From positions 1-28,123 of the forward strand of contig JANWJY010000040.1 in the NCBI GenBank assembly GCA_025451715.1: a stretch of 28,123 nucleotides of DNA, in the 5' to 3' direction. The position numbers and the translations under genes were made by a program. This stretch comes from Fimbriimonadaceae bacterium (GTDB lineage: Bacteria; Armatimonadota; Fimbriimonadia; Fimbriimonadales; Fimbriimonadaceae). The notes beneath the pieces were generated by a model that was not told where the DNA came from, searched no databases, and was given only the letters and a program-made list of their open reading frames with translations. Numbering within the stretch: position 1 is the first letter of the stretch; every line of letters begins with the position of its first letter. This document shows, one piece after another, positions 23,723 through 28,123 of this stretch.

Positions 23723-24445
23723 CTATTGGAGGCGAGTTTCGACGAGCTGGACCGGCGCGTCGGACACGTCCCTTTGGTCAGGACTGTAGTTCGGGGGCTC
23801 TGTGACCCCATAGATCGCGTGCTTTGCGCCTGTCCTGTACGCCCAACCTTGGTCACCGTAGCTCCAGTGCCAATACTCTGAGGGGTAGTTGGTCATGCCG
23901 CCCGCGAGCATCGCCTCGATGAACACCCTGCGGTTCTCTTGGACATGGGGTTCGAGGCCTGGCACCTCGGTGTGGAACGCCTTGCGGTCCATAAACTCGT
24001 ACGGAGACCGCATGTCCAACTCCACGAGGTCCTTGTCGAGCAGGAACAAGTCGACAGCGCCACCGGTCGAGTGCGGGGGCGGAACGCGGTCGTTCATCGG
24101 CGCGGTGTAGCGGTTGACCACGCGCTTGAGCTGTACGTCGCTCCACTCGGGGTGGATCTTCTTGAAACGGTTCCAAGTGCGCAGGTACATGCGCCTCTGG
24201 ATGTGGTGGGGGCGCCAGCCCTCCAGGACGCCGAGTCTGTAAGACTTAGGCAGTACCTTTGCAGCGGCGCACAGTTTTCTCGCGACCGACTCGCGCACGA
24301 CCGTCTCGTAGCGATAGTCGAAGAACCTCTCGGTCCGAACGAGCTTGGGGCACAGCTCCAGATAGTCGACGAGCGGCTCTCCACACTCCACGATCTTGAT
24401 GTGGCGGAGCTCAGTCACCGGCTCCGCGATGGACACTTTCTTCAT
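23723..24445 (-). CDS. VanX-like D-Ala-D-Ala dipeptidase (peptidase M15D)
   Basis: The 240-residue protein has the zinc and catalytic residues of the VanX/DdpX family: PPHSTGGAVDLFL with His125 and Asp132, and SEYWHWSYG with Glu190 as base and His193 as third zinc ligand. EGWRPHHIQRR (Arg78) matches the conserved arginine region. No signal peptide is seen, so it acts in the cytoplasm, where VanX-type enzymes split free D-alanyl-D-alanine. No vanH or vanA ligase genes are near, so cell wall dipeptide recycling is more likely than glycopeptide resistance. The ATG overlaps the stop of the FMN reductase gene as ATGA, so the two are translationally coupled. Confidence 0.9.
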   Translation of the reverse strand: MKKVSIAEPVTELRHIKIVECGEPLVDYLELCPKLVRTERFFDYRYETVVRESVARKLCAAAKVLPKSYRLGVLEGWRPHHIQRRMYLRTWNRFKKIHPEWSDVQLKRVVNRYTAPMNDRVPPPHSTGGAVDLFLLDKDLVELDMRSPYEFMDRKAFHTEVPGLEPHVQENRRVFIEAMLAGGMTNYPSEYWHWSYGDQGWAYRTGAKHAIYGVTEPPNYSPDQRDVSDAPVQLVETRLQ

Positions 24446-25017
24446 AGGCCGCGCAACCGGGACGATACCTCCAAGAGATTTGCCATGTTCCGATCCAGCG
24501 ACTTCTTCGTGCGCTCGTTCAGGAGGTTGCCCTGCACATCAAACGCGTCAGTCGCGAGTGGGAGAGTGACGAGATCGGGCACGACGAACGCGCCGTTGTG
24601 GCTCAGCGAGTTACGATAGACGTACTGTGCCCTGACTCCGCCGAAAGCGCCGGGAGAAGCGCTAATGACCGCGACCACCTTCTTGTCCCACTCGTTTTCT
24701 CCGCTCCACTGCTGGTTCTTCCTGGAGACCCAGTCGATCGCGTTCTTTAGCAACGGCGTCGGCCCAGCGTTGTACTCGGGGCCAGCGATGACGACTGCGT
24801 CCGCCCGCTTCACCTCTGCCTTGAGTTTGAGCACGTTGTCAGGGAACCCCTCGTTCTTCTCCATGTCCGCATCATAAATCGGCAGCGGCATGGTCTTGAA
24901 GTCGAAGCCGTTGACAGTCGCTCCTTTCTCAACGAGCATCGCTATCGCGACACTGAGCAGGCTCGTGTTGTACGAACCCGTCCGCAGGCTCCCTGAGATA
25001 GCAAGGACGATAGGCAC
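24442..25017 (-). CDS. NADPH-dependent FMN reductase family protein (flavodoxin fold)
   Basis: The 191-residue flavodoxin-like protein has the FMN phosphate loop ISGSLRTGSYN (7-17), the isoalloxazine loop GPEYNAGPTPLLKNAIDW and a third segment SASPGAFGG. These are marks of the PF03358 family, which includes chromate, azo and quinone reductases. The physiological electron acceptor cannot be told. The start is GTG at 25017. Upstream there is a hairpin (25065-25096), TATAGG near 25053 and no clear Shine-Dalgarno sequence. It is the first gene of a probable unit with the VanX-like, aminotransferase and perhaps kinase genes. Whether transcription also comes through from the riboswitch-led prepilin gene depends on that hairpin. 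Confidence 0.92.
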   Translation of the reverse strand: MPIVLAISGSLRTGSYNTSLLSVAIAMLVEKGATVNGFDFKTMPLPIYDADMEKNEGFPDNVLKLKAEVKRADAVVIAGPEYNAGPTPLLKNAIDWVSRKNQQWSGENEWDKKVVAVISASPGAFGGVRAQYVYRNSLSHNGAFVVPDLVTLPLATDAFDVQGNLLNERTKKSLDRNMANLLEVSSRLRGL

Positions 25018-25064
25018 TTACACATAAGACCCGGTCCGAGTGCTCGGGTTCCTATAGTCTGGGC

Positions 25065-25096
25065 CCTTCGCTTGAGACCAGAGTTTCAAGCGAAGG
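25065..25096 (-). terminator. Hairpin ten bases after the prepilin stop, without a U-tract
   Basis: ccttcgcttga and tcaagcgaagg form a perfect 11-pair stem around a ten-base loop, just past the stop of the riboswitch-led prepilin gene. The minus strand continues GCCCAGAC, with no U-run, so it may be a partial terminator, an RNA-stabilising 3' structure or a processing site. Confidence 0.5.
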
Positions 25097-25105
25097 AGAC
25101 AGGCG

Positions 25106-25867
25106 TTAGTCGCAGACGCCGTACCAGGTGCCGCTCCACGATGTCGGGTGCGACTCGCCGGACTTATGCCCGAACATGTCGATGCGCGTGTCGTCAAACG
25201 TGCCGGCGCTGACGACGAACTTCGCATGGCCGTCAACGAACACGATCGAGCCGCCGGTCGGGCTCCACTGCTGGTAGTAGTTGTACGGCGAGTCGCAGTC
25301 GTAGCCGTAGCGCGCACACCCTGGGTCCTCTGAGCGCGAGAAGAACGGAAACATCTCGAGCCGCATCGCGCGAGACTCCGCCGGAAACTCAATTGCAGTC
25401 GTCGTCACCGTCCAATCGTCGGTAAGCGGCACATTGTTCTGCGTCGACTCGCCCGAGACAGAAGTGAACAAGCAACGCGTGAACCGGTACGAGCTTCCAT
25501 ATGCCTTCCAGTAGGTGTCTGTGCCCGGAACATCAAGGCTCGTGTAGGGCCCGCCTCGGTCGTTGGGGCTCTTGAAGAGCCCTGTGCTCTTGGTGTACGG
25601 GCCCAGCAACACTTCGACGCCTTTGTGGCCGGGCGATCCGGCGGGCGGAAAGCTGTTGTACGCGTAGAAGATCGGCATTACGTCGTCGTAGTCGGTGAGG
25701 TAGATCGAGAGCGCCATTCCGATCTGGCGCGCCTGCGATAGCTCGACCGAGTTCTTCGCGGCCTGTTTCGCCTTTGTAAAGACCGGGAAGAGTATCGCAG
25801 CGAGGATCGCGAGGATCGCGATCACGACGAGCAGTTCAATGAGTGTGAACGCCTTTGGCTTATTCAT
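25106..25867 (-). CDS. Type IV prepilin-like protein (pseudopilin) behind a TPP riboswitch
   Basis: The 253-residue protein has a class III signal: a short basic leader MNKPKA, cleavage before Phe7, Glu at position +5 of the mature form (FTLIELLVVIAILAILAAI) and the FPVFTKAKQAA helix. A prepilin peptidase would cut and methylate it. The globular part contains FVDGHAKFV, the late DGH motif common in expanded pilin-like families of Armatimonadota and Planctomycetota, and several cysteines (for example DPGCARYGYDCD). The ATG at 25867 has GAGGGA about seven bases upstream. The odd feature is its 5' leader: its own promoter and a complete TPP riboswitch. A role in surface attachment, secretion or uptake is open. 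Confidence 0.92.
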   Translation of the reverse strand: MNKPKAFTLIELLVVIAILAILAAILFPVFTKAKQAAKNSVELSQARQIGMALSIYLTDYDDVMPIFYAYNSFPPAGSPGHKGVEVLLGPYTKSTGLFKSPNDRGGPYTSLDVPGTDTYWKAYGSSYRFTRCLFTSVSGESTQNNVPLTDDWTVTTTAIEFPAESRAMRLEMFPFFSRSEDPGCARYGYDCDSPYNYYQQWSPTGGSIVFVDGHAKFVVSAGTFDDTRIDMFGHKSGESHPTSWSGTWYGVCD

Positions 25868-25929
25868 TTGTGGTCCCTCAGACGCCGCCTGTCCCCGTTG
25901 AGCGAGGAGAGGTCGGTTTGCAAACCACT

Positions 25930-26023
25930 TCCCGCATTCCCTCCGCCGGCATTACCCGGATCAGGTTCTAGGGGACATCCCGCCTGTGCGAGAATCTCAG
26001 CCGTGTGTGGCGCCCCCTGCGGA
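25930..26023 (-). promoter_or_regulatory. TPP (THI-box) riboswitch aptamer
   Basis: Read on the minus strand, the element contains all the conserved blocks of the TPP aptamer. P1 is closed by CCGCA (from 26022) and TGCGG (to 25931). GGGGG begins P2, GCC-ACACAC-GGC makes P3, then CTGAGA, then CCCC closing P2, then AGAACCTGATCCGGG, TAATGCCGG and CGGAGGGAA for the pyrophosphate-binding half. The aptamer ends about 63 bases before the ATG of a prepilin-like gene. Between them, GGGGACA (25890-25896) is an exact complement of TGTCCCC (25971-25977), the P2 3' strand, and CCTCTCC could reach the GAGGGA ribosome binding site. TPP riboswitches normally repress thiamine synthesis or transport genes. None is recognised here. 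Confidence 0.93.
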
Positions 26024-26042
26024 CAGCCAACTGTCTGAAACT

Positions 26043-26051
26043 ATTATATCA
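26043..26051 (-). promoter_or_regulatory. Extended -10 promoter of the riboswitch transcript
   Basis: The minus strand reads TGATATAAT, a perfect extended -10 box (TGn-TATAAT). Transcription would start near 26036, about 13 bases before the aptamer P1 stem. The -35 region falls in the terminator stem of the upstream gene and has no good match, as is common for extended -10 promoters. Confidence 0.6.
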
Positions 26052-26087
26052 AGAAAGACAAGGCCCGGCGGGTAACGCCGGGCCTTG
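26051..26087 (-). terminator. Strong intrinsic terminator of the upstream prepilin gene
   Basis: caaggcccggcg-ggtaa-cgccgggccttg is a perfect 12-pair GC-rich stem. On the minus strand it is followed by TCTTTCTT, a U-rich tail. It lies 21 bases past the stop of the prepilin gene at 26109 and directly before the -10 box of the riboswitch transcript, so it separates the two units. Confidence 0.88.
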
Positions 26088-26108
26088 TGCAGTCTTCTCT
26101 TCGCTTGT

Positions 26109-26966
26109 CTACGGGCAGGCGAAGTCCTCAGAGTCTCCGACGAACGTGCCTGGTATCCCGTGCATGTCGTTGTACGGGTTGGCAGGAGTGTTCGGGGCGA
26201 CTTCGAGCTTCGCCTCGCTGTCGGCGAACGCGATGTCCTGTCGCCAGCCGTAGTAGGGGATCCCCGGCCTGTCGCGCGGAACGAGGTCGCTGCCAGAGCC
26301 GATCGTGCCGACCGCGTTCCACTTGTAGAACTTGGCGTGGCCGTCGGAGAAGTTGATGACGAGCCCCTCAGTGTGGCGCGGCATTCCCATGAACTTGTTG
26401 TACGTCAGTCCGATGCCCTTCGAAGGGTCGGCGAGGTTCTTGACGATGTAAGCGTCGAAGAACGCCACCGTGTTGACCACGTCCGGAATCGAAGTCTGCG
26501 ACCACACCTGCGAATACTTGTTCAGTGGGGCCGGAAGCGAGCAGAGGTTCTCGCCGAACAAGCCAAGGTTCGGAGCATATGAGGCCCTTTCGACACCGCC
26601 TTGCGGCACCGTCAGGTTAAGTCCGTTCAATCGCTCCTTCCAGAACTGCCTGTTTCCGTCTGAGGGGCTGAGGAACAGCTGTACGTTCTTCATGTACGGC
26701 TGGACCGCATCGTAGACCGAGAACACGACCGGGCGAGGATCCGAACCCTCGGGGGGCTTCATGTAGGCGCTCATCGGGTAGACGTCGTCGTAGTCCGCGG
26801 CATACATCAGCGTGCTCAAGCCGATCTGCTTGAGGTTGCTGATCGATGTCGCCTTCTTGGCAGCGTCCTTGGCCTTGGTAAAGACCGGGAAAAGGATCGC
26901 AGCCAGGATCGCGATGATGGCGATCACAACGAGCAGCTCGATCAAGGTAAAGGCTTGTCTCTTCAT
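26109..26966 (-). CDS. Type IV prepilin-like protein (pseudopilin)
   Basis: The 285-residue protein has the leader MKRQA, cleavage before Phe6 and a hydrophobic helix FTLIELLVVIAIIAILAAI followed by FPVFTKAKDAAKKATSISNL. The long C-terminal domain contains VINFSDGHAKFY, the DGH motif shared with the neighbouring prepilin. The N-terminal 35 residues of the two proteins are nearly the same, while their globular parts are clearly different, so they are paralogues and not a recent copy. The ATG at 26966 has CTGGAG about seven bases upstream. TATGAT on the minus strand (27028-27033) could be its -10 box. A strong terminator closes the gene. Confidence 0.93.
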   Translation of the reverse strand: MKRQAFTLIELLVVIAIIAILAAILFPVFTKAKDAAKKATSISNLKQIGLSTLMYAADYDDVYPMSAYMKPPEGSDPRPVVFSVYDAVQPYMKNVQLFLSPSDGNRQFWKERLNGLNLTVPQGGVERASYAPNLGLFGENLCSLPAPLNKYSQVWSQTSIPDVVNTVAFFDAYIVKNLADPSKGIGLTYNKFMGMPRHTEGLVINFSDGHAKFYKWNAVGTIGSGSDLVPRDRPGIPYYGWRQDIAFADSEAKLEVAPNTPANPYNDMHGIPGTFVGDSEDFACP

Positions 26967-27129
26967 TAATAAACTCCAGGGGAAAGGGCCCGTGCGGGCA
27001 AGGATGCGCTCACCGGGTGAACCAATATCATAGCCGATCAGTACCGAAGGGGCGCCCTATAGGTTGTTTAACTCCACTCTTTTTGCCGGGGTTCCCTAAC
27101 CGTGTGCTATCTTCAAGGCGCGTGTCGTT

Positions 27130-27876
27130 ATGAGAATCGCAGTCCAGCTCTACACCCTCCGCGACGTGCTCGAAAAGGACACCTGGGGCACCCTCCGGAG
27201 GCTCGCGGAGATGGGGTTCAAGACAGGGGAGCTGGCAGGGACCTACGGCAAGCCGCTGGCCGAGTTCGCTGCAAAGTGCAAGGAGTTCGGCCTGAGCATC
27301 ATCGCCCCTCACGTCGGGATCAACGAGCTGGAGAACAAGCCCGAAGAGATCGTTTCGCTCTGCCGAGCGATGGGCACCGATTTGGTCGTTTTGCCTTGGA
27401 TCGACGACGACGTCTACAAGCAAGGCTGGGCGAAGGCGGCCCAACGGATGAACGGGATCGGCGCGGCGATGAAGGCGCAGGGGCTACGGTTCCTGTACCA
27501 CAACCACTCGTTCGAGTTTGAGCAGGAAGGTGGACGACCGGGCTACGACGTGCTGATCGAGGCCGCCGACCCCTCGTTCCTCAACTTTGAGATGGATGCG
27601 TTCTGGGTCAAGCACGGTGGCGGAGACCCGGTCGCGTACCTCAAGCGAATGAAGGGACGGGTCAAGACGATGCACTTCAAGGACATGAAGCCGGGAGAGA
27701 AGAAGGAAATGGAGGACGTCGGATACGGCATTCTCGACTGGAAGTCGATCATTCCTGCGGCGCAGGAGGCGGGAGTAGAGTACGCGATCATCGAGCACGA
27801 CTCCCCGCCGCACGACCCGCTCCAGCACGTGGCGAAGAGCCGTGACTTCCTGATCAGCCAGGGTCTCAAAGACTGA
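27130..27876 (+). CDS. Sugar phosphate isomerase/epimerase family protein (AP endonuclease 2-type TIM barrel)
   Basis: The 248-residue TIM-barrel protein matches the xylose isomerase-like family (PF01261): MRIAVQLYTLRDVLEKD at the N-terminus, YHNHSFEF and NFEMDAFWV in the middle, MHFKDMKPG and AIIEHDSPPHDP near the end. The acidic and histidine residues in these blocks are metal ligands in the family. The substrate is probably a sugar or inositol derivative. Such proteins are often encoded with Gfo/Idh/MocA oxidoreductases like the one at 6460-7764, but that gene is far away here. AAGG lies about 12 bases before the ATG. The next gene overlaps its stop by one base (TGATG), which suggests an operon. 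Confidence 0.92.
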   Translation: MRIAVQLYTLRDVLEKDTWGTLRRLAEMGFKTGELAGTYGKPLAEFAAKCKEFGLSIIAPHVGINELENKPEEIVSLCRAMGTDLVVLPWIDDDVYKQGWAKAAQRMNGIGAAMKAQGLRFLYHNHSFEFEQEGGRPGYDVLIEAADPSFLNFEMDAFWVKHGGGDPVAYLKRMKGRVKTMHFKDMKPGEKKEMEDVGYGILDWKSIIPAAQEAGVEYAIIEHDSPPHDPLQHVAKSRDFLISQGLKD

Positions 27877-28123
27877 TGCGGCCACACCGAGCCGTGTGCT
27901 TCGACCTCGGCGGCGTGCTGATCCGCATCCACCATACATGGGGCGGGGCGATGCTCGCCGCAGGGCTTGACGTCTCTCGCGACCCTGGGCAGCTTGGAGG
28001 CTTCCCAGAGTTCGACCACTATCAGAACGGAGACGTCGGACTCGACGCATACCTCTTCGCACTATCGCGACATCTTGGTGTGGGGACGGAAGAAGCAGCG
28101 CGCGTGCACATGGCGATACTTCG
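27876..28123 (+). CDS. HAD-superfamily hydrolase, N-terminal part, cut by window edge
   Basis: The ATG at 27876 overlaps the TGA of the upstream gene. Eighty-two codons are visible, beginning MRPHRAVCFDLGGVLIRIHH. FDLGGVL is motif I of HAD phosphatases of subfamily IA, but the second aspartate of the usual DxDxT/V pattern is replaced by glycine (DLGGVL), as in many epoxide hydrolase N-domain-like and haloacid dehalogenase-like members. The cap region follows (FPEFDHYQNGDVGLDAYLFA). The later motifs lie outside the window. Coupling with the isomerase gene suggests action on a related sugar phosphate, but this is inference. Confidence 0.8.
   Translation, partial: MRPHRAVCFDLGGVLIRIHHTWGGAMLAAGLDVSRDPGQLGGFPEFDHYQNGDVGLDAYLFALSRHLGVGTEEAARVHMAIL

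Noticed and set aside
23723..24445. Vancomycin resistance determinant
   Set aside because: Only a VanX-like dipeptidase is present. No vanH, vanA-type ligase or vanRS genes are nearby, so a resistance role is not supported.
27083..27113. TTGCCG and TATCTT as a promoter for the sugar isomerase gene
   Set aside because: The 19-base spacing is too long and the -35 match is only fair. It was not kept as a feature.

Overview
The window reads as a chromosomal segment of a moderately GC-rich, diderm bacterium. Two type IV prepilin-like genes of the 'FTLIELLVVIAI...FPVF' style with a late DGH motif, a beta-barrel porin ending in phenylalanine, Tat-exported oxidoreductases and the general gene style fit Armatimonadota, probably the Fimbriimonadales. 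That placement is an inference from protein style, not from a marker gene. No rRNA, tRNA, CRISPR array, transposase or phage gene was seen.

Layout. (1) 1-1873, minus: N-terminal part of a secreted S9 (DPP-IV-like) peptidase, cut by the window edge. (2) 1975-6087, minus: a compact molybdenum cofactor operon, moaA - moaC/mog fusion - moeA - moaD - moaE/rhodanese fusion, with overlapping or nearly touching genes. (3) 6088-6459: an intergenic region with a near-perfect sigma-70 promoter that has no recognisable gene behind it, followed by a tandem-arm palindromic repeat. (4) 6460-9811, minus: Tat-exported Gfo/Idh/MocA oxidoreductase, a two-copy cyanophycinase-like S51 protein and a VOC/glyoxalase protein. 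(5) 9925-17344: histidine catabolism, hutH-hutU, a 66-residue protein, ftcD on the opposite strand, a serine hydrolase, then hutI. Together these take histidine to glutamate, with the formimino group passed to tetrahydrofolate. (6) 17387-21054: a porin and a large met-zincin metalloprotease, transcribed divergently. (7) 21051-25017, minus: FMN reductase - VanX-like dipeptidase - class V aminotransferase - histidine kinase. (8) 25106-26966, minus: two prepilin-like genes. (9) 27130-28123, plus: a sugar isomerase/epimerase and the start of a HAD hydrolase.

The most interesting element lies between the two prepilin genes. A clear TPP (thiamine pyrophosphate) riboswitch on the minus strand (about 25930-26023) has its own extended -10 promoter and sits directly behind a strong terminator of the upstream prepilin gene. 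The first gene it can control is another prepilin-like protein, not a thiamine gene. A seven-base segment in its leader is an exact complement of the P2 3' strand of the aptamer, which suggests how it might switch.

Other points are a MoaE-rhodanese fusion in a moeB-less operon, an ancient internal duplication in the S51 protein, and a recurring -10-like box placed six or seven bases before start codons that lack a Shine-Dalgarno sequence, which points to leaderless transcripts.
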